Below, piece by piece: positions 1-11,355 of a stretch of 64,000 nucleotides of DNA. Each line of letters starts with the position of its first letter. Within the stretch, counting starts at the first letter, position 1. The notes beneath the pieces were generated by a model, which saw only the letters and a program-made list of their open reading frames with translations, searched no databases and was not told the DNA's origin. The DNA comes from Megaustenia siamemsis (lineage: Eukaryota > Mollusca > Gastropoda > Stylommatophora > Ariophantidae), in contig JAVIAB010000051.1 of the NCBI GenBank assembly GCA_032433765.1, positions 78,546,244-78,610,243 on the forward strand. The letters are read 5' to 3'. A program made the translations under genes and the position numbers.

Positions 1-940
1 AGTGTTAATGAAAAAGACCTTTTTTAACTTCAAGTGTTAATGAAAAAGACCTTTTATCTTCAAGTGTTAATGAAAAGGACGTTTTATCTTCAAGTGTTAA
101 TGAAAAGGACGTTTTATCTTCAAGTGTTAATGAAAAGGACGTTTTACCTTCAAGCGTTAATGAAAAAGACCTTTTATCTTCAAACGTTATTGAAAAGGAC
201 CTTTTATCTTCAAGTGTTAATGAAAATGATGTTTTATCTTCAAGTGTTAATGAAAAAGACCTTTTTTATCTTCAAATGTTAATGAAAAAGACCTTTTTTT
301 ATCTTCAAGTGTTAATGAAAAGGACGTTTTATCTTCAAGTGTTAATGTAAAGGACGTTTTATCTTCAAGCGTTAATGAAAAGGACCTTTTATCTTCAAGT
401 GTTAATGAAAGGGACCTTTTATCTTCAAGTGTTAATGAAAAGGACGTTTTATCTTCAAGCGTTAATGAAAAAGACCTTTTATCTTCAAACGTTATTGAAA
501 AGGACCTTTTATCTTCAAGTGTTAATGAAAAAGACCTTTTTTTATCTTCAAGTGTTAATGAAAAGGACGTTTTATCTTCAAGTGTTAATGAAAAGGACGT
601 TTTATCTTCAAGCGTTAATGAAAAGGACCTTTTATTTTCAAGTGTTAATGAAAGGGACCTTTTATCTTCAAGTGTTAATGAAAAGGACGTTTTATCTTCA
701 AGTGTTAATGAAAAGGACGTTTTATCTTCAAGCGTTAATGAAAAGGACCTTTTATCTTCAAGTGTTAATGAGGCTAAGTGTAACATCGTTGATCTTCAAT
801 CTTAATTTGTCGGATTGTTGAACTTCAGGTGTTAATCGGTCGAATTGTTGATCTTCATGTGTTAATGAAGCGAATTATCGATCTTCAGATTTTAATGGTT
901 TGGAGTGTTGATCTTCAGGTGTTAATGATGCGCACTTAAT
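1..940. repeat. 30-bp tandem array (TR1), truncated by window edge
   Basis: About 26 copies of a 30-bp unit with core GTTAATGAAAAGGACGTTTT run from the first base to about 775, then decay to divergent units until about 940. The start lies outside the window. Because 30 is a multiple of three and the unit has no stop in some frames, both strands show open frames (for example 375-821 plus, 247-786 minus), but the peptides are pure repeat and some units gain extra T residues that shift frame. I regard it as a non-coding minisatellite. Confidence 0.95.
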
Positions 941-1226
941 TAATCTAAAGTTGATTCATGAAGTAGCGATGATGAGCTGTATTTTACTGATATTTGAATT
1001 TTAGTCAAACATTTAAACTGAATTATTCTGGATATTTGCTTTCACAATAATGGTGGTGTTGGTTCACTGAATTGTTTAAAGTACTAGACGAATCACAAAT
1101 TCGATGTGTTGCTAGCAGTGTGGTAGTTCATGATACAGTTAAGGTATCTATGTACTTGGTTGATCGTTTAATGTAATTTTTATTCGACTGGATAAAGTAG
1201 TGTGACAGTATTATATACAGTGTTTT

Positions 1227-1285
<59 letters not shown>

Positions 1286-1577
1286 ACTTAATCTCAACTA
1301 CAGGTAGAAAAGATCAAATGCAATCAGGAAATGAGATCGTGAACTACTACTACACATAAAATAATTTCATTATTATAACGGGTAGTTATATCGAGAATGA
1401 CGTAATGCTAATCACAACATAGTGCAGCTGGCAGTCAAAGGTCACGAGAAATACATGAAGAACTAACAGAATCTACAGTGTGTTTACGAATATTTGCCGG
1501 TGTTCAAACAAATTATATCTCAGCATTGTTGAAGTAAAAATAGTTAAAAACACGTATTTATATTTAAATCATTATCA
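941..1577. other. Unassigned AT-rich spacer with (AT)n tract
   Basis: No gene or recognisable repeat family is visible. The stretch holds a pure (AT)n microsatellite at about 1230-1282 and otherwise AT-rich sequence with stops in all frames. Confidence 0.6.
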
Positions 1578-2098
1578 AATTGGCTCAGGCAAATGCAGCT
1601 TTTCAAAAAAATGAGGAAGATACTGTGCAATCCATTTTTGACAATAGAAACAAGAAAAAGATTTCTTAAATGTTATGTTGAGCCGGTCTTAACATTTAGA
1701 TGTGAATCATGGACAATAGGACAACAGACAAGAAAATCACTGGAGGCTGCAGAAAAGTGGTTTAAATGAAGAATGTTGAGAATACCATGGACAACTAAGA
1801 AGAGTAATGAAAACGTTCTGAAAGAGGCCAAAACAAAAATATAGCTAATCTCCAATATTAGGAAGAAACAATCATCACTTTTTGGTCATGTAATAAGAAA
1901 GGAACAGCTGGAATATATTGTAACAAATGTGAAAATTGAGGGACGAAGAGATAGAAGGAAGCAAAGAGAAAAGACACCAGGCAGCATAAGAGAATGATTT
2001 AGCAGAAGGTCAACAGAAATGATAAATAACTGTCGAAATCGAAAGTTGTGGAGAGACATGATCATCTCCACAGCAGACATGGCACTTGATGGTGATCA
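1578..2098 (+). mobile_element. RTE-A non-LTR retrotransposon, 3' fragment (copy A1)
   Basis: Conceptual translation on the plus strand gives the C-terminal part of an RTE-type reverse transcriptase with several stops and frameshifts: the stretches FLTIETRK, GQQTRKSLEAAEKW, MLRIPWTTKKSNENVLKEA and a FGHVIRKEQLEYIVT-like segment. The same order of motifs recurs in at least ten copies in this window. The copy ends near 2098 in a short degenerate TGATGG/TGATCA tail in place of the clean (ATG)n seen elsewhere. It is 5'-truncated within the reverse-transcriptase gene and cannot be functional. Confidence 0.85.
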
Positions 2099-2872
2099 TT
2101 ATCAACCGTATTTTGTTCCCTCTTGTCAAGTAATTAAGAAAGATGTTTGCTTCTTTGATGTATAGTAGCAGCCACTGTCAGTCATAGTTGACTATGGATT
2201 TTTCAGGGCAACTATAAATATTTTATTTTTTGTTATCTTTCGCAAGATATTAAATTTTTTCTGTGAATCCGTCTGCTCCTTGTTTTGAGTTGGAGCTTTA
2301 GAGTGTTTTTCCAAACATTGTTTTTGTAGCGATGTCCTCCCAGGTTGCAAGGTTTATGTTCAGAGTCTTCATGTCACGTTTACACACATCTACAAATTGA
2401 AGTTTTGGGCGCCCACTAGTTGCCACCAGCAATATATTAAATATATATATATATATATCATAATCCTTGCTTTTTTACTATTTATGAGTTTTACAAACTA
2501 TATTGTGGTTTAATCCACCTGGTACTTCAAAAAGTGCATTTCAGGTTTCTTTCAGGAAAATCCTCAACGAACTTGCCCATAATGAACATACATTTTCGGC
2601 GAGTCTAAATATGGTATGTAAAACTTATTAATAATTTTAGCTTCGTATTTCCTATAGATACGTTTCAACCACAATAATATCTTCTTAGACGGGACTAATA
2701 TATCCCGAGACTGGAGATGCAACTTTTATACGTCAAATAACGTCATTGTGACTTGGTAGAGTTTTGGAGTCTCAGTTATTTAATCATTTTTAAAAATAGT
2801 TACAGCTGTTTTATTGGCTTGAGAAAAGCTGAAAAAATAGTTATATTTGATTTCTATGCAATTGTTAATATA
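2099..2872. other. Unassigned spacer, possibly old retroelement debris
   Basis: No open reading frame of substance is present. The segment 2270-2420 (for example CTTCATGTCACGTTTACAC and GAAGTTTTGGGCGCCC) looks like decayed interspersed repeat, but no second copy was found here to support it. A short (AT)n lies at about 2437-2457. Confidence 0.4.
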
Positions 2873-3720
2873 CGATGTTGATTTACTCATTACAGCAAAT
2901 GTTGATTTACTCATTACAGCAAATGTTGATTTACTCATTACAGGAAATGTTGATTTACTCATTACAGCAAATGTTGATTTACTCATTACAGCAAATGTTG
3001 ATTTACTCATTACGACAAATGTTGATTTACTCATTACAGCAAATGTTGATTTACTCATTATGACAAATGTTGATTAACTCATTACGACAAATGTTGATTT
3101 ACTCATTACAGAAAAAAGTTGATTTACTCATTACGACAAATGTTGATTTACTCATTACGACAAATGTTGATTTACTCATTACGACAAATGTTGATTTACT
3201 CATTACGACAAATGTTGATTTACTCATTACGACAAATGTTGATTTACTCATTACGACAAATGTTGATTTACTCATTACAGCAAATGTTGATTTACTCATT
3301 ACGACAAATGTTGATTTACTCATTACGACAAATGTTGATTTACTCATTACAGCAAATGTTGATTTACTCATTACGACAAATGTTGATTTACTCATTACGA
3401 CAAATGTTGATTTACTCATTACGACAAATGTTGATTTATTCATTACGACAAATGTTGATTTACTCATTACGACAAATGTTGATTTACTCATTACGACAAA
3501 TGTTGATTTACTCATTACGACAAATGTTGATTTACTCATTACGACAAATGTTGATTTACTCATTACGACAAATGTGTATTTACTCAATAGACCAGATAGT
3601 GGTTTATTTATTACACCAAATGATAATTCACTCAATAAATAAGATATTGAGTCATTTATTACACCACATATTGATTCAATCAATTGATAAGATATTGATT
3701 CATTTATTACACAAAATGTA
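2873..3720. repeat. 24-bp tandem array (TR2)
   Basis: About 30 copies of a 24-bp unit with core TTGATTTACTCATTACGACA; early units carry CAGCA where later ones carry CGACA. Units from about 3590 to 3720 are progressively degenerate. Open frames at 3067-3642 plus and 3099-3683 minus arise because 24 is divisible by three; they encode only an 8-residue repeat (VDLLITTN or VMSKSTFV) and have no other domain, so I do not call a gene. Confidence 0.95.
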
Positions 3721-3787
3721 TCACACTAACTCATTAAATCAAATACAAATTTATATAGGAAATCGAGAAGTGGGTCTACTCGAATTC

Positions 3788-3905
3788 TACTCGTTTAACT
3801 ATTAGACCTCGTTTAACTATTAGACCTCGTTTAACTATTAGACCTCGTTTAACTATTAGACCTCGTTTAACTATTAGACCTCGTTTAACTATTAGACCTC
3901 GTTTA
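3788..3905. repeat. 18-bp tandem array
   Basis: Six to seven nearly identical copies of an 18-bp unit (TCGTTTAACTATTAGACC) begin within 70 bp of the end of the 24-bp array but share no obvious unit with it. Confidence 0.95.
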
Positions 3906-4506
3906 AGTTAAAATGTAATATCAATCCTTGAATAATCCGATGAATTAGATTTGACTCATTCAACTATTCTTTCAAACATTAGTCTTTCTTTGGTTTCATT
4001 TTAATTAATGCTCAGGACCTAGTTTATTCAGTTGACCGGTTATTAATTTATTTAATGTGCTATGCCATTGTGTTATTCATTAACAGTACCAACTATTTTA
4101 CGTTCACATGGTCTGGCTGTGTTCAAATAATTACTCACGTTGTGGTTCATTTAGCGTTCATGTCATGGTTCAAAGTTGATTGATTTCAAGTGGGTAAGTG
4201 TCTGCTGTTTTGTTTTTCATATCAAGCGAAAATCGATTATCCAGGAGTTTTAGTTATTTGATGATTCAAATGGCCTGCCAGTCGACGTGAAACAATAATA
4301 TTATTCATTTAACAGTTTCATGCTTATCCTACATTAAATAAAGAACCGCGCAAATATAAACCGGATACAATTGTACATGATAAACATTCACATTTATTGC
4401 GTTAGAATATTTATTTTATACCCGGAGAAGGCTTTTGCGAAACGTCGTAGTTTGTCTTGTCTCAGTTTAGCTGCTTGATACAATTTTGTGTTTACATATT
4501 GTCAAT
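3906..4506. other. Unassigned spacer with GAAACGTC motif
   Basis: No gene is visible. At 4421-4446 there is a GGAGAAGGC-TTTTGC-GAAACGTC block resembling motifs at 15218-15240, 18277-18307 and 38924-38950 (minus); see findings. The rest is AT-rich with no repeat partner that I could identify. Confidence 0.4.
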
Positions 4507-4803
4507 TTAAAACGTTCTGAAAGAGGCCAACGCAAAAATAGAGCTAATTTCCAATATTAGGAAGAAACAATCATCATTTTTTGGCCATGTAATGAGAAGA
4601 GAATAACTGGAATAGATTGTAACAACTGGGAAAATTGAGGGACGAAGAGATAGAGGGAAGCAAAGAGAAAAGATACAAGGCAGCTTAAGAGAATGGCTTG
4701 GCAGAAGGTCAACAACAAAAATGATAAATAACTGTCGTGATCGAAAGTTGTGGAGAGACATGATAACCTACGCCAGCAGGCCCGGTGCTTGATGATGATG
4801 ATT
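4507..4803 (+). mobile_element. RTE-A 3' fragment (copy A2)
   Basis: The plus strand encodes the last ~95 codons of the RTE-A polymerase with mutations (NVLKEANAKIELISNIRKK, then a segment equivalent to EGRRDRGKQREK), ending in the stop embedded in a (TGA)n tail at 4790-4802. An extra codon and an internal stop (AAGAGAATAACTGG) show decay. It is strongly 5'-truncated, as expected of incomplete target-primed reverse transcription. Confidence 0.85.
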
Positions 4804-4970
4804 GTCAATAGATTTGCATGAGAAAGAGAAACCCCTGAAAACCTCTCCCTAGCGTGACCTTCGCGGCATCTAGCAAACCTGTTAACCACGTCTGGAAACG
4901 CCAGCCACAAACACCTTCCAAATACTAAAGTGGTGATTATGGGGTGTATACAAACATATTAGTTAAAAGA

Positions 4971-5215
4971 AAGTAAAGAGCCCCGTCACGCAAAGTGGCG
5001 TATAGAGAATATGGTGTTAGTGACCATAATTTTTACAGACCTTCGGCACATGATTTTTTAGGTAATGTGGTCGGTATTACGCCCGTGCCGCTTTACTTTC
5101 CCAGAATATAATCCGGTACCCATTAAAGGTTGGGTGAACCTGGAAGCCGTCGATCAGGATCGAACCCGTGTCCTTTGTAGTCCAGTTCACTAACCACTGT
5201 GCTATCGGGATTCCC
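4971..5215 (-). mobile_element. tRNA-derived SINE, family S (copy S1)
   Basis: Read on the minus strand, the element starts with a tRNA-like head. The A box is diverged relative to the family motif TAGCTCAGTGGTTAG, and the B box resembles GGGTTCGATCC. A body with GGGTACCGGAT and GTAAAGCGGCACGGG follows, and the end is CACTT-GCGTGACGGGG plus a CTTTACTT terminus. Four other copies occur in the window. The pol III promoter boxes are inferred from consensus, and transcription is not demonstrated. Confidence 0.85.
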
Positions 5216-6190
5216 ACAAACGTGTTTAATGAATCAAAATTACGACCACATGAAGTCAAAAACCTGAACTCTACCAGGTTTATCGGTTTCAGAGCTGGCC
5301 CTACTTCTTATTCAGTTGCAATTGCTGTGAGAGCGTGAGAAGATTGTCATTCCTTAAATGTAATCACAAATTGATGCCGTTCACAACTATTGTTTGATCC
5401 TTGGATCGTTCATCCTTCTGCTTGTCTGTTTGGACTTCCAAATCGTCCAAAGACGTCAGAAATAAGCAGAGACCACATAATGAGGGAAGAGGAAATGTGA
5501 AGATAATCACATTATAATTACAATAGACGATTCTAAAATGTAGAGTACAGAAGCCTACGCGACAGCCTGTTGGGGATCAGATGAGACCATAGGCGTTCCA
5601 CATAGTTCATGATCCATGCCGGTCAGATGTTGACTGCTGCAGAGGAAGACTATGAAGAAGAAGAAGAAGAAGAGGAATAATAAGAAGACTGAGACGAATA
5701 AGAAGACTAAACAAAGAAGAATAAAATTAAAATACTAAGCGAAGAAAAGACGAATAGAATGACAGACGAATAAGAAGAATAATAAGAAGAAGACGAATAA
5801 AATGACTGAGACGAATAAGAAGAATAAGACTAAAACAAAGAAGAAAATTAAAATACTAAGCGAAGAAGAAGACTAAGTAGAAGAATAAGACTAAGACAAA
5901 ACAAGTAGAAGGAACGTAAAGTAGACTGATTATCTGGAGCAAAAGAGCGTTAGGTGGTGCACACCAAGGGGCTACAGCACGTGAGACATCTAAAAAAGCA
6001 GCAGCTGAAAATGGAGACAGGTTAAAAATGCTTATGAAATGGATCCAACATCAGCAGTAGCTATTGTATGCCCATAATTGTCTTTTATTACAAGCCAGAA
6101 CCGGGCTTAAGACTTTGTAACTTCGCACACACAGACAAAACTGACATCTAAATTATATGAGTGATCTGAGTCGCTCTAAAGGAAAAACAA
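5216..6190. repeat. Spacer with purine-rich GAA/GAATAA low-complexity tract
   Basis: The interval 5640-5915 is almost pure A/G with imperfect AAGAAGAAG and GACGAATAAGAAGAAT units, including an approximate internal duplication (5690-5745 versus 5800-5865). The remainder (5216-5640, 5920-6190) shows no gene. The A/G tract could be the degenerate tail of an (AAG)n-ending retroelement, but no adjacent element body is clear. Confidence 0.6.
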
Positions 6191-6192
6191 GA

Positions 6193-6233
<41 letters not shown>

Positions 6234-6600
6234 AGTACCGGGCCTGCTGGCTGATGATCCGTAGGTGATCATGTCTCTCCACAATTTTCGATCTCAACAT
6301 TTCTGTTGTTGACCTTCTGCCAAGCCATTCTCTAAAGCTGTCTGGTATTTTTTCTCTTTGCTTTCCTCTATCTTTTCAGCCCTCAATTTCCCCGTGTTGT
6401 TACAATATATTCCATTTGTTCTCTTCTCATTACATGGCCAAAAAATGATGATTGTTTGTTTTTAATATATATTGGAAATTAGCTCTCTTTTTGCTTTGGC
6501 CTTTTTCAGAACGTTTTCATTACCTCTCTTAGCTATCCATGGTATTCTCAACATTCTTCTGTATAACCACATTTCTACAGACTCCAGTGATTTTCTTGAT
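6191..6600 (-). mobile_element. RTE-A 3' fragment (copy A3)
   Basis: On the minus strand this encodes the RTE-A C-terminus through the SNENVLKEA and MRREQLEYIV-like blocks, with frameshifts, and ends in a long (ATG)n tail that appears on the plus strand as (CAT)n at 6195-6232. The tail is the longest trinucleotide tail among the copies here. Its 5' end breaks near 6600, at the segment equivalent to KSLEAVE. Confidence 0.85.
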
Positions 6601-6779
6601 TTTCATCGTTCTAAAGAATAAACAACACAGTGAAGCAAAAAACATCAGCTTTCTATCTCTGATGAAGTCCTCAGAGACTAGGAAATGAATTTTGCGTGTT
6701 AATCCGTTTTTCACAGGCAGCCGTGTGCACAGGAGTCCCTTGCCGCACAGGCAGATAACTCTGTCTTCGGAGGTAATCA

Positions 6780-6955
6780 TTATTTCGGTCAGTGAGTAAT
6801 TGACATTTCAAGCCGAACCTCGCTGCTGAGACCAGGGCTGGTTGCCGCAGAGAGAAATCATTAAAAACATCCCAAATGGTGCAACCGGGATTTGAAGCCA
6901 CAACCTCTCTGTCTCGAACCCGCCGTCTTGCCTCGAGACCAACCAGTCCCCAACA
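6780..6955 (-). mobile_element. SINE-like repeat, family P (copy P1)
   Basis: The block GAGTAATTGAC...CTGGTTGCCGCAGAG...ACAACCTCTCTGTC...GACCAACCAGTCCCC is repeated at 63825-63953. On the minus strand it begins with a tRNA-like CTGGTTGGTCTCGAGG segment and carries a B-box-like GGCTTCAAATCCCGG, so I read it as a tRNA-derived SINE. This copy has an extra CGAACCCGCC segment relative to the other. Overlapping open frames on the minus strand (6808-7338) are not supported as genes. Confidence 0.6.
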
Positions 6956-8030
6956 TCATCGTTAAGTTCCAAACAGCAAAGCCAAATGTCAGATTCAAAC
7001 AAGGCTGCAATAGGTGAATCTGGTCTATACATCATCTCCAAACCCACCCACTCTCGCCGGACATTATCGGGAATTGGACATCCTGTACAACGCGACGTTA
7101 CGGTAGCTATAGAGACCATCTTGGGGGCCAGGTAGTTTCTAACCACGACATCGGCCTTTACACAGGAAGGACCCGGGTTCAAAAACCCAAATTTTGTCAA
7201 AAATAGGAAAATATTAACATGTGGTTTCTTCGTAACCTTCACTCCCGTGATCTCTTTGGTAGTTAGATGTCTAGCCGTCTCGGATAACGACAATAAACAG
7301 AAGATCCCGTGTGCACTCGTTAAAGAACCATTTGGCAATTACAAGTGAAAAAAGTAGGCCATTGAATTTGACCGTTGTCCGGGCAAAATTGTCAGCACAA
7401 ATCTGTGCACAGCGTAGATCCAAGGCCGCGCTAAGGTGTACATGTCGGCCTCAAATCTCATAGCAGCAACGTTGACTTTTGGTCCATTACTACGTAAAGC
7501 TGTCACCATACCACTTTTTCTTCTTTTTTTTAAAAAACTAAATTGCCATTATTATCAGATTTACAGCGGCTTCGCATATCTACGCATCTTAGTGCATCTT
7601 GATGCCTTTACTTCTGAATTCACATTGGATTTTCTCGAGATTCTCGAGTGGGATATTTTGGAGCACTTTTGGATTATACCGGTGTGTAGCAATGATGATG
7701 ATTCTATAAATAACAACCACCACCCTGGGTCATCCTGAAATTCCCAGATAAAGGGAGGTCCTGGTGGAAGCTGGGACCGACAAAGCAAACCGATCATGAG
7801 TAAGTTACTGTCACAGATAGTAAACACGACATTTGATGTTTGAAGAACTGAATGATCAGTGTTGACAAATTAGAAGTTAGATTATAAGCAATGAATTCAC
7901 ATATAATCAAGCAATCGATCAAATACAGAGAAAACGAATAAAAATAGTACACATGTTCACTTGGGGAGACATCTTGTTACTGACCCCATGCCGTATATAA
8001 AGGTATATAGAAAAAGTGGAGAAAGGTACA
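6956..8030. other. Unassigned spacer
   Basis: No gene is supported. A 176-codon open frame at 6808-7338 (minus) crosses the SINE-like block and has no recognisable domain. A GGGTTCAAAAACCC sequence at about 7172 resembles a tRNA B box, so part of 7090-7200 may be another SINE head. The region 7420-7830 has short overlapping frames on both strands with no family resemblance that I can name. Confidence 0.4.
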
Positions 8031-10028
8031 GATCTCGTGTCAGACGCAGAGTAAAATGGGAAAAGAAGAGGGAGACGCCGATCTCGTGACAGAGTAAAAT
8101 GGGAGGAGAATAGGGAGACACCGATCTCGTGACAGACGCAGAGTAAAATGGGAAGAGAAGAGGGAGACGCCGATCTTGTGACAGACGCAGAGTGAAATGT
8201 GAAAAGAAGAGGGAGACGCCGATCTCGTGACAGACGCAGAGTAAAATGGGAAGAGAAGAGGGAAACGCCGATCTCGTGACAGACGCAGAGTGAAATGGGA
8301 AAAGAAGAGGGAGACGCCGATCTCGTGACAGACGCAGAGTGAAATGGAAAAAGAAGAGGGAGACGCCGATCTCGTGACAGACGCAGAGTAAAATGGGAAA
8401 AGAAGAGGGAGACGCCGATCTCGTGACAGAGTAAAATGGGAAGAGAATAGGGAGACACCGATCTCGTGACAGACGCAGAGTAAAATGGGAAGAGAAGAGG
8501 GAGACGCCGATCTCGTGACAGACGCAGAGTAAAATGGGAAGAGAAGAGGGAGACGCCGATCTCGTGACAGACGCAGAGTGAAATGTGAAAAGAAGAGGGA
8601 GACGCCGATCTCGTGACAGACGCAGAGTAAAATGGGAAGAGAAGAGGGAGACGCCGATCTCATGACAGACGCAGAGTGAAATGGGAGGAGAATAGGGAGA
8701 CGCCGATCTCGTGACAGACGCAGAGTAAAATGGGAGGAGAATAGGGAGACGCCGATCTCGTGACAGACGCAGAGTAAAATGGGAGGAGAATAGGGAGACG
8801 CCGATCTCGTGACAGACGCAGAGTAAAATGGGAGGAGAATAGGGAGACGCCGATCTCGTGACAGACGCAGAGTGAAATGTGAAAAGAAGAGGGAGACGCC
8901 GATCTCGTGACAGACGCAGAGTAAAATGGGAAGAGAAGAGGGAGACGCCGATCTCGTGACAGACGCAGAGTAAAATGGGAAAAGAAGAGGGAGACACCGA
9001 TCTCGTGACAGAGTAAAATGGGAAAAGAAGAGGGAGACGCCGATCTCGTGACAGAGTAAAATGGGAGGAGAATAGGGAGACACCGATCTCGTGACAGACG
9101 CAGAGTAAAATGGGAAGAGAAGAGGGAGACGCCGATCTCGTGACAGACGCAGAGTAAAATGGGAAGAGAAGAGGGAGACGCCGATCTCGTGACAGACGCA
9201 GAGTAAAATGGGAAAAGAAGAGGGAGACACCGATCTCGTGACAGAGTAAAATGGGAAAAGAAGAGGGAGACGCCGATCTCGTGACAGAGTAAAATGGGAG
9301 GAGAATAGGGAGACACCGATCTCGTGACAGACGCAGAGTAAAATGGGAAGAGAAGAGGGAGACGCCGATCTCGTGACAGACGCAGAGTGAAATGTGAAAA
9401 GAAGAGGGAGACGCCGATCTCGTGACAGACGCAGAGTAAAATGGGAAGAGAAGAGGGAGACGCCGATCTCGTGACAGACGCAGAGTGAAATGGGAAAAGA
9501 AGAGGGAGACGCCGATCTCGTGACAGAGTAAAATGGGAGGAGAATAGGGAGACATCGATCTCGTGACAGACGCAGAGTAAAATGGGAAGAGAAGAGGGAG
9601 ACGCCGATCTCGTGACAGACGCAGAGTGAAATGGAAGAAGAAGAGGGAGACGCCGATCTTGTGACAGACGCAGAGTAAAATGGGAAAAGAAGAGGGAGAC
9701 GCCGATCTCGTGACAGAGTAAAATGGGAAGAGAATAGGGAGACACCGATCTCGTGACAGACGCAGAGTAAAATGGGAAGAGAAGAGGGAGACGCCGATCT
9801 CGTGACAGAGTAAAATGGGAGGAGAATAGGGAGACACCGATCTCGTGACAGACGCAGAGTAAAATGGGAAGAGAAGAGGGAGACGCCGATCTCGTGACAG
9901 ACGCAGAGTAAAATGGGAAGAGAAGAGGGAGACGCCGATCTCGTGACAGATGCAGGGTAAAATGGGAAGAGAAGAGGGAGACGCCGATCTCGTGACAGAC
10001 GCAGGATAAAATGGGAAGAGAAGAGGGA
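8031..10028. repeat. 49/43-bp minisatellite with higher-order units (TR3)
   Basis: About 42 copies of a 49-bp unit (core GGAGACGCCGATCTCGTGAC) are present. A minority form of 43 bp lacks the six bases ACGCAG. Variants (AAGAGAAGAG, GAGGAGAATA, GAAAAGAAGA; ACGCC or ACACC) follow ordered patterns; the interval between identical blocks starting at 9008 and 9241 is 233 bp, which equals 3x49 + 2x43. The plus strand is strongly purine-rich. All three minus frames stay open (up to 742 codons, 7957-10185) because the unit lacks stops there; a 49-bp period rotates the frame each unit, which argues against coding. Confidence 0.95.
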
Positions 10029-10311
10029 GTAATAACAACCGCGCAAATAACATTGGCTGACTATTGCCATCTATAGTAGAAAGACCAGCGGGCAGAAAGG
10101 AATTATCCCAATTTTGTGATAGTTTAACTTTGCCAGCAGGGACGGTTGTGTGTAGAATAAGCCGTCCATAGCTCTCATAGCTCAATACGTCATAATTGTG
10201 AGGGTTTTCTTAAACTTCCCGTTTTTCCTGCTGGCCTTACTACTACAGATGGCCGAAGACTGACACCATCAGAGGAGTAAGGAATAGAACTAATGAGGGG
10301 GAGTCCGGCTT
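10029..10311. other. Unassigned unique sequence
   Basis: No open frame, tandem unit or repeat partner was found in this short interval between the 49-bp array and repeat H. Confidence 0.4.
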
Positions 10312-10622
10312 GTTACAGGAGCTACTGAGTTAGGTGCTCTGTGCACACCGTGAGCTGTGTGTTTCATCCGTTTTGATCATGTTTCGATATTCCAATTGTT
10401 TACGATGAATGATGATATCGTATGACAGGGAACAGTTGGCTGTGTTCACTTTCTGCGCGGTTTCGCCTTATGTCTTTTGGCGTGTGCTGAGACTGCTATG
10501 ATGGGGACTACAGTTACCTTTCTTTCTTTGGTAGATGATATAGTAATTCGGATGATTCCACTGGCACGGGCGATTGAGCAGTTATGGATTTTTAATTCGT
10601 TTGCAGTGATACCGGAGCATTC
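10312..10622 (+). repeat. Interspersed repeat H (copy H1)
   Basis: This segment (GTCCGGCTTGTTACAGGAGC ... TTTCGATATTCCAATTG ... GGATTTTTAATTCGTTTGC) recurs at 46588-46765, at 62512-62781 plus 63195-63258, and as an antisense piece at 63730-63808. It is the longest uninterrupted copy here. I do not recognise an encoded domain; a plus-strand open frame (10477-10722) lies partly inside it. It may be a non-autonomous element or the end of a larger one. Confidence 0.75.
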
Positions 10623-10722
10623 CATAATCAAAGAACCAAAAGGAGTAGAACTGCGTGTTACTTTGACAGCCGAAAGGGCATACGAAGAAATGAAGTGGAA
10701 GAAGAGATTTGTGCACCTCTGA
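10477..10722 (+). other. 81-codon open frame overlapping repeat H, unassigned
   Basis: An ATG-to-stop frame (starts MACAETAMMG, ends WKKRFVHL) covers the 3' half of repeat H and about 100 bp beyond. The homologous copies at 62.5 kb and 46.6 kb do not keep this frame intact, and no motif is recognisable. It is most likely a chance frame; I list it because it is one of the few non-repetitive frames in the area. Confidence 0.2.
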
Positions 10723-11244
10723 ACAGGTTCAGAAGGTATTTTCAAATAATTTTAAGGTAATTTACCTACAACAAGAATACATTCATCAAGATAGCAATGG
10801 TTGCGTGAACAACCAATACAACAGTAATGAGTGTCTGTTAAAAAGAAAACGGAATCAAACTTAATCTCAAAATATAATGTGCAAGATGTTGCAAGGTCTT
10901 CAGGGGGGAAACAAAACACCACGCAGTTTGAGAATCATGCATATATGGCAGCAGATCAATCGAAGACATTCGCATCTGGAATCTTTGGTCTCATTATCAG
11001 GCTATATCGGTTGGACAACGATTGCCAAGTGTAAATAAACGTTTCACGGGTAGGCGGTAAGAAGTGACATCTTGTGGAATTGGGATTTTTCTGTTACAAG
11101 CTTTACCGCGTTGTTATGGGCGTAGCACTGTGTTGGAGAGAATCAGGGCAAGACAATTTTTTTAAAAATCCATTTTTTTATATTACAATTTGAGAACGAT
11201 ATACTTTAAAATGAACGATTGAATTAAGTGTAAGGTAAGAAGTT
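10623..11244. other. Unassigned spacer
   Basis: A 67-codon frame at 10831-11034 (plus) has no recognisable motif. No repeats with partners were found. Confidence 0.4.
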
Positions 11245-11355
11245 TTAGGCTTATATACAACTTATGTACAACTTATATACAACTTATGTACAACTTATAT
11301 ACAACTTATGTACAACTTATATACAACTTATGTACAACTTATATACAACCTATGT
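11245..11355. repeat. 22-bp (2x11) tandem array
   Basis: About five copies of a 22-bp dimer built from alternating 11-mers AACTTATATAC and AACTTATGTAC. The strict alternation shows that the dimer, not the 11-mer, was the amplified unit. Confidence 0.9.

Noticed and set aside
1..780. CRISPR-like array (regular ~30-bp units)
   Set aside because: Units are contiguous without unique spacers; the genome is eukaryotic by its SINE/LINE content; no cas-like genes.
1230..1282. Origin or promoter TATA-type element
   Set aside because: Simple (AT)n microsatellite with no adjacent gene.
3067..3805. 190-230-codon frames in the 24-bp array as repeat proteins
   Set aside because: The period is a multiple of three and the unit lacks stops, so long frames appear on both strands by construction; no signal of a start context or flanking exon.
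6808..7338. 176-codon minus frame as a host gene
   Set aside because: Its C-terminal third is the SINE-like P repeat in antisense; no recognisable domain or splice-supported structure in the remainder.
7957..10185. 742-codon minus-strand open frame as a secreted or membrane repeat protein
   Set aside because: All three minus frames are open through the array and the 49-bp period is not divisible by three; the peptide is only rotated repeat, with no domain at either end.
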